This document shows, piece by piece, positions 25,623 to 34,588 of a DNA stretch of 64,000 bases. The notes under the pieces are model-generated. The model was not told where the DNA came from and made no database searches. It was given only the letters and a program-made list of their open reading frames with translations. The position numbers and the translations under genes are program-made. Every line of letters begins with the position of its first letter. The first letter of the stretch is position 1. Origin of the DNA: Bradyrhizobium sp. Tv2a-2 (GTDB taxonomy: Bacteria > Pseudomonadota > Alphaproteobacteria > Rhizobiales > Xanthobacteraceae); contig NZ_AXAI01000023.1 in NCBI RefSeq assembly GCF_000472425.1, positions 26,197-90,196 of the forward strand. The letters are read 5' to 3'.

Positions 25623-26243
25623 ATGTGCCTTATCAGAGCCTATTTGCGGGCCAGCACCGATGGGCAGGATACCAGCGGCGCCCGCCAGCAGGTCGAGAAG
25701 TTCGCCGGAGATCGCGGCATGCAGATTGCCGCTTGGTATCTGGAAAACGAGAGCGGCACCAAGCTGGCGCGTCCGGAACTGTTCCGCCTGCTCGCCGCCT
25801 CCCATCCCGGCGACGTGCTCCTGGTTGAGCAGGTCGACCGCCTGTCACGCCTCGGTGCGGCCGACTGGGACCGCTTGAAGGTCGAGCTGGCGGCCCGCAA
25901 GGTCCGCATCGTCGCGCTCGACTTGCCGACGAGCTGGATGATGGCAACCGGCGAGGTCGACGACTTCACCGCACGGATGTTCGACGCGATCAACGGCATG
26001 ATGCTGGACATGCTCGCCGCGGTCGCGCGCAAGGATTACGAAGATCGGCGCCGTCGTCGGATGGAGGGACAAGAAAGAGCGAAAGCCGAGGGCAAGGACG
26101 TGGGCCGCCCGGAAAACAAGAAGCGGAACGCGAAGATCTTGGCGATGCTCAAGGGCGGCGCCTCCTACTCGGCGGTGCAGGAAGCGACCGGATGCAGCCG
26201 AGCGACGGTCGCCAAGATCGCGAAGCGCGCAAAGGCTGCCTAG
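25623..26243 (+). CDS. Serine recombinase (resolvase/invertase family)
   Basis: The 206-residue protein has a resolvase catalytic domain. Ser11 in AYLRASTDGQD is the nucleophile, followed by EKFAGDRGMQIAAWYLENESG and the VEQVDRLSR block, with the conserved Arg. The C-terminal region has a helix-turn-helix, AKILAMLKGGASYSAVQEATGCSRATVAKI, as in Tn3-type resolvases and Hin-type invertases. The length is normal. It lacks a transposase or other genes of a transposon; it is orphan in the post-tRNA segment. Start 25623 follows GGAGGGTTTCCGG. Confidence 0.9.
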   Translation: MCLIRAYLRASTDGQDTSGARQQVEKFAGDRGMQIAAWYLENESGTKLARPELFRLLAASHPGDVLLVEQVDRLSRLGAADWDRLKVELAARKVRIVALDLPTSWMMATGEVDDFTARMFDAINGMMLDMLAAVARKDYEDRRRRRMEGQERAKAEGKDVGRPENKKRNAKILAMLKGGASYSAVQEATGCSRATVAKIAKRAKAA

Positions 26244-26646
26244 CGCGTTGGCCGCTCGGCGTCTGCAAGCAATTGTCTCACCTGCCCGTATTACGCGATG
26301 AATCTGCACCTGTTGCGACACGTCGCGATGCCGCCTGTGCGACGCGATGCGCGCGTCTTCAACAAACGTTTCTGCTGACATTCAAACCGTTGCGCACTTC
26401 GCTGTGCAGTTATCCAATCGATTGATTGGAAACGGGAGTTTCGCGTGCGCTTACGGACCGCGTGCTCCGCCGTCGCATCAATGTCATTCGCGTGTAAGAA
26501 AGCTGCCAGAAATCGGCAACAACGCGTCGCTAAGTTTTGAATCGTTCAAATCGTTGGCGGCCGGGGTCGCAGGGGCAGGTTCGGAGTAACCCGGACCCTG
26601 GCGTGCGCCTGCTTTTGCCTGCCGGCGGTGCAAAAACAGGCTGGGC
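26244..26646. other. Intergenic region with no gene seen
   Basis: There are 403 bases between the recombinase and the multicopper oxidase. Short ORFs of 77-80 codons overlap here on the + strand without any family signature. It contains the TCCAATCGATTGATTGGA palindrome (26413-26430). I see no clear promoter consensus. Confidence 0.5.
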
Positions 26647-28458
26647 GTGTTGCGACGATTTTCATTTTTTTTCTGCGTCATCGCAGCCGTTTCTCTGGGG
26701 CTAGCGATCAACAGCGTGACAGCGTTTCTTGGCGCGGCGGGCCTGTCGGCGTCAAGAGACGTGGGGCGCGACGTATGCGCGCGGCCCACGGTGGGCAGCG
26801 CCGTTGCCGAACCGCAGGATATGCGCAGCCATGACGGCGTGCTCGAGCTCGATCTGTCCGTGCATGACGAGAAGCTGCCGGATGGCTCGAGCCGCTACTG
26901 CTATTTGACATCGGACCGAAAGCCGTCGCCGAACCTGCGGCTCAAGCCCGGCGATCTCCTCCTCATTCACTTCAAGAACGATCTCACCGATCTCGCCGCA
27001 GCTCAGCCGGAGATCGATCGCGCACTCATCAACGGTCCGATCTGCACGGCAAAGAAGCCGGTCGATGCGTGCGCGAGCGGTGCGATGACGCCCGTTTCAA
27101 CCAATCTGCATTTCCACGGCCTCTCGGTGCCGCCGGTCTGCCACCAGGACGACGTGTTGCATACCTCGATCCAGCCCGACGATCCCGTGTTCGATTATCG
27201 CGTGCGGATTCCTGACGACGCAGCGCCCGGGCTCTATTGGTATCACCCGCATCTTCACGGTTTCAGTAAGACACAGGTGCTCGGCGGTGCGTCCGGTGCC
27301 CTGATCATCGAGGGGATCGAGCGTGCCGATCCGCAACTCGCCGGCCTGCCGGAGCGCGTGCTGGTGATCCGCGACCAGGATCTCGTCAACCCGGAGGCGC
27401 CACCTGCAATATCCGAGCCGGCGATGTCGAAGAGCCAGCTCGACAGCGACGGCGACGCCGTCAACAGCGGGACCGGCTTCGGCAAGCCGTCGAAGGATCT
27501 GTCAGTGAACTTCGTCCCCGTGCCGTATCCGGATTATCCGACGGCGCGGCTAACGATGAAGCCCGGCGAGAAGCAGTTGTGGCGTGTGCTCAACGCGTCC
27601 GCCATCACCTATCTCAATCTTGCCGTGCTCTTCGGGCGATCGCCCCAACAGCTCGGCATTGTCGGCATCGATGGCGTGCCGCTGCATTTCGACGGCTCGC
27701 CGTCGCAGGCCGTGCAGTGGGTCAGCCATATCGGGCTGCCGCCAGGCTCCCGCGTCGAATTCATCGTCGAGGGACCACCGCTCGGCGGGCCCGCACTGTT
27801 GGTGACGCGCGCGGTGGATACCGGCCCCGCCGGTGAGAACGATCCCAACCGCGCGCTGGTCGCAATCACCGCGGATGCGAATGCGCCCGAGCCGCAGACT
27901 TCACTGCCGTCGCGCACCGAGCCTTTTCCGGCGCCCACCCGGCCTTGGGTCGGCGACGTCGCTCCGGTGCACGTCAGGCGGCTTTATTTTTCAGAGCAAC
28001 AGGAGAATCCGAACGATCCCAACAGTCCCACACGATTCTTTCTGACCATGGACGGCGAGACACCGAAGCCGTTCGATCCGCAATCGGACATTCCCGATAT
28101 CGTCGCAAGGCAAGGCGACGTCGAGGACTGGATCATCGAGAACCGCTCGACAGAGCTGCATGATTTTCACATTCATCAGCTGCATTTCCAGCTCATCGAT
28201 TGGAACGGCATAGCCGTCCACGAGCCTTTCCTGCGCGATACGGTGAACGTCCCTTACTACAAGAGCCGGATGCTGGCCTATCCCAGTGTGCGGCTGCGCA
28301 TGGATTTTCGCGATCCCGCTATCGTCGGCACCTTCGTCTACCACTGCCACGTCCTCGAGCATGAGGACGGCGGCATGATGGGAAGAATCCAGGTTGTGCC
28401 GGCGAGCACTGCAACGTCCACCACACTGTCCAACCAAAACAAGAAAGGAGAGCTTTAA
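26647..28458 (+). CDS. Secreted multicopper oxidase
   Basis: The 603-residue protein has a signal peptide and three cupredoxin domains. All four copper motifs are visible: NLHFHG near residue 153, YWYHPHLHG near 198, HDFHIHQLHF near 505 and YHCHVLEHEDGGMMG near 564, which holds the type 1 Cys/His and the type 3 pair. GTG at 26647 is the likely start; a TTG follows at the next codon. Substrates of this group include metals, phenols or siderophores; none can be assigned here. The stop TAATG overlaps the start of the phosphoesterase gene, so the pair is translationally coupled. An aggregate of neighbours hints at extracellular phosphate or metal chemistry. Confidence 0.93.
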   Translation: MLRRFSFFFCVIAAVSLGLAINSVTAFLGAAGLSASRDVGRDVCARPTVGSAVAEPQDMRSHDGVLELDLSVHDEKLPDGSSRYCYLTSDRKPSPNLRLKPGDLLLIHFKNDLTDLAAAQPEIDRALINGPICTAKKPVDACASGAMTPVSTNLHFHGLSVPPVCHQDDVLHTSIQPDDPVFDYRVRIPDDAAPGLYWYHPHLHGFSKTQVLGGASGALIIEGIERADPQLAGLPERVLVIRDQDLVNPEAPPAISEPAMSKSQLDSDGDAVNSGTGFGKPSKDLSVNFVPVPYPDYPTARLTMKPGEKQLWRVLNASAITYLNLAVLFGRSPQQLGIVGIDGVPLHFDGSPSQAVQWVSHIGLPPGSRVEFIVEGPPLGGPALLVTRAVDTGPAGENDPNRALVAITADANAPEPQTSLPSRTEPFPAPTRPWVGDVAPVHVRRLYFSEQQENPNDPNSPTRFFLTMDGETPKPFDPQSDIPDIVARQGDVEDWIIENRSTELHDFHIHQLHFQLIDWNGIAVHEPFLRDTVNVPYYKSRMLAYPSVRLRMDFRDPAIVGTFVYHCHVLEHEDGGMMGRIQVVPASTATSTTLSNQNKKGEL

Positions 28459-30596
28459 TGCTCAACAAGCGTAAGTCACGTTTGCTACAGAGTTGCAGCC
28501 TCTGCCTGAGCGCCGTGGCGCTGGGCCAGATGACCATCACCCCGGTGCTTGCGGCTCAACCTGGTAAGCCCATCACCCCGATCAAGCATGTCATCGTCAT
28601 CATCGGCGAGAACCGCAGCTTCGATCACGTCTTCGCCACCTTCAAGCCGAAGCCGGCGGGCGAGAGCGTCAACAACCTGCTGACGCAGGGCATCATCGAG
28701 CTCGATGCCAACAAGAATGCGATTCCCGGCCCGAACTTCGAGAAGGCGCACCAGCAGTCGGCCACGGACGCAGGTCCGGCGGACGCGTTCCTGCTGACGC
28801 CTGCGAAGACCAACTTCCCGAACGACCAGCTGCCGGCGCCGCTGGTGGGCGGACCCAAGGTCTCCTACATCCCGAACCAGTGCTCGAGCTCAACGCCGAT
28901 CACGAGCTGCGAAGCCAGCCTCGAACTGGCCAAGCAGTCCGAAAGCGGTCTGCCCGAGGGCTATTATCAGTTCCTCTTGACCGGCGGTACCGGCCAGGCC
29001 TCGAAGACGCCCGACCAGCGTATCACCAATGTGAGCGCGCTGCCGGCCGGCCCCTTCCAGCTGACCAATGACAGCGGCATGCCCTATGACACATATGCGG
29101 CGAGCCCGGTGCATCGTTTCTACCAGATGTGGCAGCAGCTGAACTGCGGCCCCAAGCAGGCCACCCAGGACAATCCGTCGGGCTGTAACGCCAACCTGTT
29201 CGCCTGGGTCGAAGTGACCGTCGGCGCCGGCGGCAACGGCGCTCTGCCGCCGTCCAACTTCTCGACCGAGTATTCACCGACCGCGACCACGACCGGCGAA
29301 GGCTCGACCGCGCTCGGCTTCTACAACGTGCAGAAGGGCGATGTGCCTTACTTCACAAAGCTCGCGAACAACTACGCGATGAGCGACAACTTCCACCAGT
29401 CCGTCAACGGCGGCACCGGTTCGAACCACATCATGCTCGGCCACGCCGACGCGATCTGGTTCAGCGACGGCAATGGCAACGCCGCCACGCCGCCGAACAA
29501 CGTCAAGGTCTTCAACGGCACGGTCGATGCCGGCATCGTCCAGATGATCGAAAACCCGAACCCGGCCCCGAACAGCAACAACTGGTACGCCGAGGACGGT
29601 TACGGCGCCGGCGGCAACGCTGGCTTCCCGCCGCCATACTCGACCAACCCGGTCTCGGGTGGCGGCTCCTACTCGGTCTGCGCCGACGCCACCCAGCATG
29701 GCGTGAAGCCGGTCGTGGAATATCTCAACTCGATGAAGATCAACCCGAACTGCGAGGCAGGCCATTACTACCTGCTCAACAACTACAACCCGGGCTATTT
29801 CGGTAACGGCAAGAATGCCTACACCGACCACAATCCGGCCAACACGCCGTTCACGATCCCGCCGTCGTCGGTCAAGAGCATCGGCGACGCCATGAATACA
29901 GCCAACATGTCCTGGAAATATTATGGCGACCAGTGGGACAACTACGTCAACGACCCCTATCAGCTGAACTGGGGCGCGGCGGGTCCGAAAGCCGACGAGT
30001 ACTGCAACATCTGCAATCCGTTCCAGTACGACACGTCGATCATGTCGAACCCGGCTCAAGTAAAGGCTCACATCCAGGACTCGATCAACCTGTATGCTGA
30101 CATTACCGAGCACACCCTGCCGGCGGTCTCGTTCGTCAAGCCGAGCGGCTACACCGACGGTCACCCGAACTCGTCCAAGCTCAACCTGTTTGAAGGCTTC
30201 GTGAAGAAGATCGTCGACCAGGTCGAGGCCTCCGATTACGCCACCGATACGGCGATCTTCATCACCTTCGACGAAGGTGGTGGCTACTATGACTCGGGCT
30301 ACGTGCAGCCGGTGGACTTCTTCGGCGACGGTACCCGTATCCCGATGATCATCGTGTCGCCTTACGTGAAGCAGGGTCACATCTCGCATGAATATTCCGA
30401 TCACGTTTCGATCGTGAAGTTCATCGAGCGCAACTGGGGCCTCTCGCCGCTCACCGGCCGCAGCCGTGACAATCTGCCGAACCCGGTCGCCGCGCCGATC
30501 AATCCCTACGTCCCGGTGAACCGTCCGGCGATCAGTGACCTGTTCGACTTCTTCGAGTTCTCGAAGACGGGTACCAAGAACCATGGTTGGAATTAA
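28458..30596 (+). CDS. Secreted phosphoesterase (phospholipase C/acid phosphatase AcpA family)
   Basis: The 712-residue protein has an N-terminal signal peptide ending PVLAAQ. The catalytic core of the PLC/AcpA family shows IIGENRSFDHVFATF near residue 51 (metal-binding Glu/Asn), GGTGSNHIMLGHAD, and FITFDEGGGYYD. The C-terminal SDHVSIVKFIERNWGLSPLTGR is typical. The family hydrolyses phosphate mono- or diesters in the periplasm or outside the cell. It overlaps the multicopper oxidase stop by one base. A GC hairpin terminator follows 28 bases after the stop. Codon use is typical of highly expressed genes (few rare codons), in contrast with the island upstream. Confidence 0.92.
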   Translation: MLNKRKSRLLQSCSLCLSAVALGQMTITPVLAAQPGKPITPIKHVIVIIGENRSFDHVFATFKPKPAGESVNNLLTQGIIELDANKNAIPGPNFEKAHQQSATDAGPADAFLLTPAKTNFPNDQLPAPLVGGPKVSYIPNQCSSSTPITSCEASLELAKQSESGLPEGYYQFLLTGGTGQASKTPDQRITNVSALPAGPFQLTNDSGMPYDTYAASPVHRFYQMWQQLNCGPKQATQDNPSGCNANLFAWVEVTVGAGGNGALPPSNFSTEYSPTATTTGEGSTALGFYNVQKGDVPYFTKLANNYAMSDNFHQSVNGGTGSNHIMLGHADAIWFSDGNGNAATPPNNVKVFNGTVDAGIVQMIENPNPAPNSNNWYAEDGYGAGGNAGFPPPYSTNPVSGGGSYSVCADATQHGVKPVVEYLNSMKINPNCEAGHYYLLNNYNPGYFGNGKNAYTDHNPANTPFTIPPSSVKSIGDAMNTANMSWKYYGDQWDNYVNDPYQLNWGAAGPKADEYCNICNPFQYDTSIMSNPAQVKAHIQDSINLYADITEHTLPAVSFVKPSGYTDGHPNSSKLNLFEGFVKKIVDQVEASDYATDTAIFITFDEGGGYYDSGYVQPVDFFGDGTRIPMIIVSPYVKQGHISHEYSDHVSIVKFIERNWGLSPLTGRSRDNLPNPVAAPINPYVPVNRPAISDLFDFFEFSKTGTKNHGWN

Positions 30597-30623
30597 TTAA
30601 CCGCCAGCTTTGACGATATCGGA

Positions 30624-30657
30624 GCCCGCTGGCCGCAAGCCGGCGGGTTCTTCTTTT
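30624..30657 (+). terminator. Rho-independent terminator after the phosphoesterase
   Basis: CCCGCTGGC-CGCAA-GCCGGCGGG forms a nine-base stem (one GT pair) followed by TTCTTCTTTT. It is well placed 28 bases after the gene stop and marks the end of the multicopper oxidase-phosphoesterase operon. Confidence 0.85.
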
Positions 30658-30751
30658 GACAAATGCGCGTTGTGCCGGGACTGGGGATGTCGTACCCAGA
30701 CTGGCCGCGTGCCATCCGGCTGTCGCTGGACGGTTGCCTGGCGCCATCGGG

Positions 30752-31183
30752 ATGAGCCCCATGTTGCGGCAGATCATCTTTGGAAGCGCGATCAGTCTCG
30801 TCGACATATCCGTTCATGCGGTCGCGATGACGGTGGTCATCGAGGCGGCGCGGGCCACCGCGGCAAGGGCGCCGGCATTCGCCGTGCTTCGATTGATTGC
30901 AGTGATGATCGCAACTGTCGCGGTGCTGATGGCGGCGCATCTGTGCGAGATCGGGATATGGGCGGCGGCTTACGCGCTGGTCGACGCGGTGCCTGATGGT
31001 TCGGATCATTTTTACTTCGCGTTCGTCAATTTCACGACGCTCGGATATGGGGACATTGTGCCTGTCCAGCGCTGGCGAATCTTGGGCCCCATGACCGCCA
31101 TGGACGGGGTGCTGCTGTTCGGCTGGTCGACCGCGGTGATCTTCGCTGTCCTGATCCAGACACTTGGGCGTGATCCCAAATAA
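30752..31183 (+). CDS. Two-pore-helix ion channel (potassium-channel filter)
   Basis: The 143-residue protein has hydrophobic helices at about residues 8-30, 42-66 and 118-138. The pore loop carries FVNFTTLGYGDIVP, the potassium-channel selectivity filter (TxGYGD) with Leu at the second position in place of Val. Such minimal channels with a single pore segment assemble as tetramers in the inner membrane. The start ATG 30752 follows GGG at short distance; a longer frame adds unlikely residues. No regulatory domain is fused. Confidence 0.85.
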   Translation: MSPMLRQIIFGSAISLVDISVHAVAMTVVIEAARATAARAPAFAVLRLIAVMIATVAVLMAAHLCEIGIWAAAYALVDAVPDGSDHFYFAFVNFTTLGYGDIVPVQRWRILGPMTAMDGVLLFGWSTAVIFAVLIQTLGRDPK

Positions 31184-31210
31184 GTGCTATCGGCATCACC
31201 GGGCCGGCGG

Positions 31211-32305
31211 TCATGTGCGTGGCGGGAGCAAATAGAGCGTCATGCCGAAAATGACGTAAACCAGAAGAAGCAACGCCCCGATGAACCAGGCCGATCGGCC
31301 GGCATTCGTGACGAACGACGCGGTCAACGACGCAATCAGCATCATCGCGACCGCGCCGCGCCAGAACTGCAGGTCCATGGGCGAGGGACCGATCAGGTAG
31401 CTGAGGAGCACCAGGACCGGAGCTACGAACAGCGCAATTTGAACCGCGCTCCCAAGAGCGATGCTGACGCTCAGGTCAAGCTTGTCCTTTCGTGCCGCCG
31501 AGAAGGCCGACACCATTTCGGCCGCGGCACCGACAAGCGCAACGATAATGACTCCGACAAAGGCTGGAGTGATACCAAGCGCGACCGCCGCCTGCTGGAC
31601 AGATTCGACGAACACCTCGCTGACGAGCGCCACCAGCACGGTGACGACCGCCAGCGTTGTCAGGGCAAGGGACGGCGGCCATTTCAGTTCGCTCTCGCTG
31701 CCGTGCTGCGCGCTCGCGAAGAACTCGCGATGCGTTTTGAGCGAGAACAGCAGTCCGAGACCATAGGCGACCACAAGCAGCAGAGCGAGCGCAACGCTCA
31801 GCGTGTTCGTAAAGGTCGCATTCGTCACGGAATTGTCAGCGTCGGCGAGAACCGACGGAATCAGTATTGCGATCGTGGCGAGGAATAGCAGCCCGGATTG
31901 AAGCCGGGCCGTATTGCGATTGTAGTCCTGGATATGGTGCACGAGGCCGCCGAGCAGGAACGAGGCTCCCAGCATGAAAAGTGTGTTGGTGAGGATGGCT
32001 CCGACAATTGAGGCCTTGACGAGCACGTATTGACCGGCGCGCAGGGCCGTCAAGGCGATGACCAGCTCGGTGAGGTTTCCAAGGGTCGCATTGAGCAGGC
32101 CGCCAATCATGTCGCCGGTTCTGATCGCGACGGACTCGGTGGCAAGGCTGAGCAATGCCGCCAAAGGCACGATCGCCAGCACCGACAACACGAACAGAAG
32201 CGTATGCGCCTCGGGATAGAGGAATTGTGCGACAAGCACGATCGGGACCAGCACCAGCAACCAGAGCAGCGGCGTGCTCCGGAGCTCTTCAATCAACGGG
32301 CTCAT
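31211..32305 (-). CDS. Calcium/proton exchanger (CAX family)
   Basis: The 364-residue membrane protein has two homologous halves. GNLTELVIALTALR and GAAAEMVSAFSAARKD are the two alpha-repeat signatures; the first Glu (GNxTE) and the second (GAAAEM) are the cation-binding acids. The length and the eleven helices fit ChaA/CAX. It exports Ca2+ or Na+ against protons at the inner membrane. It lies 59 bases downstream of the binding-protein gene on the same strand and may share its promoter, which carries a FixK-type box. Confidence 0.93.
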   Translation of the reverse strand: MSPLIEELRSTPLLWLLVLVPIVLVAQFLYPEAHTLLFVLSVLAIVPLAALLSLATESVAIRTGDMIGGLLNATLGNLTELVIALTALRAGQYVLVKASIVGAILTNTLFMLGASFLLGGLVHHIQDYNRNTARLQSGLLFLATIAILIPSVLADADNSVTNATFTNTLSVALALLLVVAYGLGLLFSLKTHREFFASAQHGSESELKWPPSLALTTLAVVTVLVALVSEVFVESVQQAAVALGITPAFVGVIIVALVGAAAEMVSAFSAARKDKLDLSVSIALGSAVQIALFVAPVLVLLSYLIGPSPMDLQFWRGAVAMMLIASLTASFVTNAGRSAWFIGALLLLVYVIFGMTLYLLPPRT

Positions 32306-32364
32306 ATCATCTGCCTGCGTATGAGTAGCGATCTCTTTATCGCCGCGGCAGGCCGACCGCCTGC

Positions 32365-33588
32365 CTATTTCTTCACGGCACCGGTGGTCGCACCTTCGAC
32401 CATATCGTCGATCGGCTGCCAGGTGCGGCCATCGAACTGGATCAATCGCAGTTGCTTGATCGGCCGAAAATCAGACGGCGCCGTACTGATGGTGATACCG
32501 GGCAGCAGGGGAGGCGCCTGGTAGTCCGCGAGCCGGGCCGCTTGCCGCATGACGTTTTCCCGCGTCAGGTCGTCGCCACATTGCTTGAGCACTTGGGCCA
32601 GCGTCTCCGCGGCCGCGTAGCCGAACAGTGCCGCGCTGTCGTCCTTGTCTCCGCCAGGATAGTAGCGCTCTATGAACGACAGCCATGCCTTGGTCGCCGG
32701 GTCGTCCTTCCATGCAGGATCGCTCATGTCCTTCAGGAAAGAGGCCGAGATGACACCGAGCGAATTTTCAAGGCCGGCAGGCCGCAGCGCGGTGGCGATC
32801 GACGCTGCCATATCGTTCACCATGAACACCGGATGCCAATCGAGGTCTGACACGATCCGTATGGTTCGGGCGGCGTTCGTCGGCTCGCCCGCAAACACAA
32901 GGATGTCCGCTCCCGATTGCTTCAGGATCGACACATGCGTGTCGAGATGCGCATCCGAAGCCTCATAGGCGATATCCACGATGATGTTGCGCCTGAGATC
33001 GCCGAGGCCGTCCTGCAATCCACGGAACAGGGCTCGCCCGAACTGATCGTTCTGCCAGAGCACGACGATCTTCTTTCCGGGATAGAAGGCCTGGACATAG
33101 TTCGCGTAGATGCGGCCCTCGGACCGGAACGAGGGTTGCCAGCCGATGGTCCAGTGATAGGCGGCCGGATTGCTCCACTCGTCGTCACCGGAGGCAACGA
33201 ACAGCTGGGGAATCTGCTGCTCGTTCAGGAATTTGCGCACTGCAAGGTTGGCCTCCGTTCCGAACGAGCCGAACATCAGGAGAACGTTGTCCTGATCGAC
33301 CAATCCCCGGGTGAGTTCGAGCGCGGTCGACGGGTCGGACTTGTCGTCATAGGAAATGAAACGCACCTTGCGGCCGTTGATTCCGCCGCGCTCGTTGATC
33401 ATGTCGAAATAGGCGGCCTCGGCCTTGCCGATCGCGCCGAACGCCGCGAGCGCGCCGGTATATGGCATGAGATTGCCGATGCGGATCTCGGTATCGGTGA
33501 CGCCTTGCTCACGGGCGCCCTGGGAGATCGCGCCGAGCGATGTCAGCGCGACCGCGATTGCCACAAGTGCTCGGCTTGGCCCCTTCAT
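32365..33588 (-). CDS. Periplasmic type I substrate-binding protein (branched-chain amino acid type)
   Basis: From MKGPSRALVAIAVALTSLG the 407-residue protein has a signal peptide and the Peripla_BP_6 fold. TEIRIGNLMPYTGALAAFGAIGKAEAAYFDMINERGGINGRK is the standard first lobe, and VVLWQNDQFGRALF and ADILVFAGEP follow. Such proteins feed ABC transporters. No permease or ATPase genes lie near, so it is an orphan. The start at residue 11 of the long frame avoids an odd N-terminus before the signal peptide. A perfect FixK-type box sits about 108 bases upstream. Confidence 0.85.
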   Translation of the reverse strand: MKGPSRALVAIAVALTSLGAISQGAREQGVTDTEIRIGNLMPYTGALAAFGAIGKAEAAYFDMINERGGINGRKVRFISYDDKSDPSTALELTRGLVDQDNVLLMFGSFGTEANLAVRKFLNEQQIPQLFVASGDDEWSNPAAYHWTIGWQPSFRSEGRIYANYVQAFYPGKKIVVLWQNDQFGRALFRGLQDGLGDLRRNIIVDIAYEASDAHLDTHVSILKQSGADILVFAGEPTNAARTIRIVSDLDWHPVFMVNDMAASIATALRPAGLENSLGVISASFLKDMSDPAWKDDPATKAWLSFIERYYPGGDKDDSAALFGYAAAETLAQVLKQCGDDLTRENVMRQAARLADYQAPPLLPGITISTAPSDFRPIKQLRLIQFDGRTWQPIDDMVEGATTGAVKK

Positions 33589-33689
33589 CGGAACACTCGA
33601 CGGTTCGAGGGACTTCACGGCTCCGCTGCCGCGGTCAAGGATGGTTGCGCCGCGATGCCACAGGATCCGCGTGTTTGATGGCCGCGCGC

Positions 33690-33703
33690 TTGATATGGAT
33701 CAA
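33690..33703 (-). promoter_or_regulatory. FixK/FNR-type box
   Basis: TTGAT-ATGG-ATCAA is a perfect palindrome of the FNR/FixK half-sites (TTGAT-N4-ATCAA). It stands about 102-115 bases upstream of the binding-protein start at 33588 and in the gap behind the IclR gene. This is the same sequence pattern as at 60465. It predicts control by oxygen through FixK2/FnrN, as in Bradyrhizobium micro-oxic regulons. Confidence 0.7.
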
Positions 33704-33785
33704 GCCGCACCTCCATCGGCGCGAGATACGCCGGAACTGAAGCAGATTTGCGACGCTGCGGGCGCAGCGAATGGTTCGGGATCGA

Positions 33786-34577
33786 TTATTCCGCGGCCTT
33801 CGCCGCGCCGTGTCCCAACCGCTGCGACACTTCGCCGGCGCAGTCACGCAACGCAGCGGCAATGCTGCTGTCCCAGTTGATGTTGAAGGTGCCGGCCGGC
33901 CCCATGGCGGTGATGACGAGCACGACGCGGCCGGAATGATCGAACACGGGGGCGGCAAAGGCGTTGACGCCGGGCAAGGGATCGCCGATGGCGCGCGCGA
34001 GTCCCTGCCGGCGTACCTCGTCGAGCATCGTCTCGATCTCGGCATTCTTCAAGCGCTTGAGATTGTAGCCGATGCCGAGGCGGTCGAGGCCGCTGTCCAG
34101 CGCGGCCTTCAACGTCTTCGCTGGCAGGAACGCGGCGAACGCCCGCCCGGTCGCGGTTTCGAGCAGCGCCATCGCCGATCCCGCGCGCATGGAGATGTGC
34201 ACCGGATGGCTCGGCTCCTCGAGCCGCACCACGGTCGGTCCGTGCGTACCCCAGACCGCGAGCGAGACCGCATGATCGATGGCATCGGCCAGCGCGGCGA
34301 TCTTCGGTGTTGCGATCCGGACCGCCGAGAGGCGGTGGAGGCTGATCAGCCCGAGTTCGAGCGCCAGCGCGCCGATCTCGTAGCGCCCGGTGGTCTCGTC
34401 CTGCTCGATCAGGCCGATGCGGGAGAAGCTCACCAGATAGGGATGCGCCTTGGCGGGTGGCATGCCTGCTTCGCGCGCGAGGTCGCGCAGCATCATCGGC
34501 TCGCCGCTGCGGGCGAGCGCGCGCAATAACTCTCCGCCCACCTCGATCGATTGAATGCCGCGGCTTTCCCTGCTCAT
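33786..34577 (-). CDS. IclR-family transcriptional regulator
   Basis: The 263-residue protein has an N-terminal winged helix, GIQSIEVGGELLRALARSGEPMMLRDLAREAGMPPAKAHPYLVSFSRIGL, and a C-terminal effector domain with AVWGTHGPTVVRLEEPSHPVHISMRAGSAMALLETATGRAF, the typical IclR effector signature. It is the last gene of a four-gene minus-strand operon, 11 bases after the SDR. Probably it regulates this operon in response to a substrate of the FAD/SDR enzymes. Confidence 0.93.
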   Translation of the reverse strand: MSRESRGIQSIEVGGELLRALARSGEPMMLRDLAREAGMPPAKAHPYLVSFSRIGLIEQDETTGRYEIGALALELGLISLHRLSAVRIATPKIAALADAIDHAVSLAVWGTHGPTVVRLEEPSHPVHISMRAGSAMALLETATGRAFAAFLPAKTLKAALDSGLDRLGIGYNLKRLKNAEIETMLDEVRRQGLARAIGDPLPGVNAFAAPVFDHSGRVVLVITAMGPAGTFNINWDSSIAAALRDCAGEVSQRLGHGAAKAAE

Positions 34578-34588
34578 GCCATTCGCTT

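Noticed and set aside
23454..26646. A second copy of the tRNA-Arg 3' end as an attR site
   Set aside because: I looked for TTCGAATCTCTCCGAG-type repeats to the right of the integrase remnant and saw none, so I do not call an att pair.
29274..30584. 436-codon minus-strand frame opposite the phosphoesterase
   Set aside because: Compositional shadow. The plus-strand product has signal peptide and catalytic motifs.
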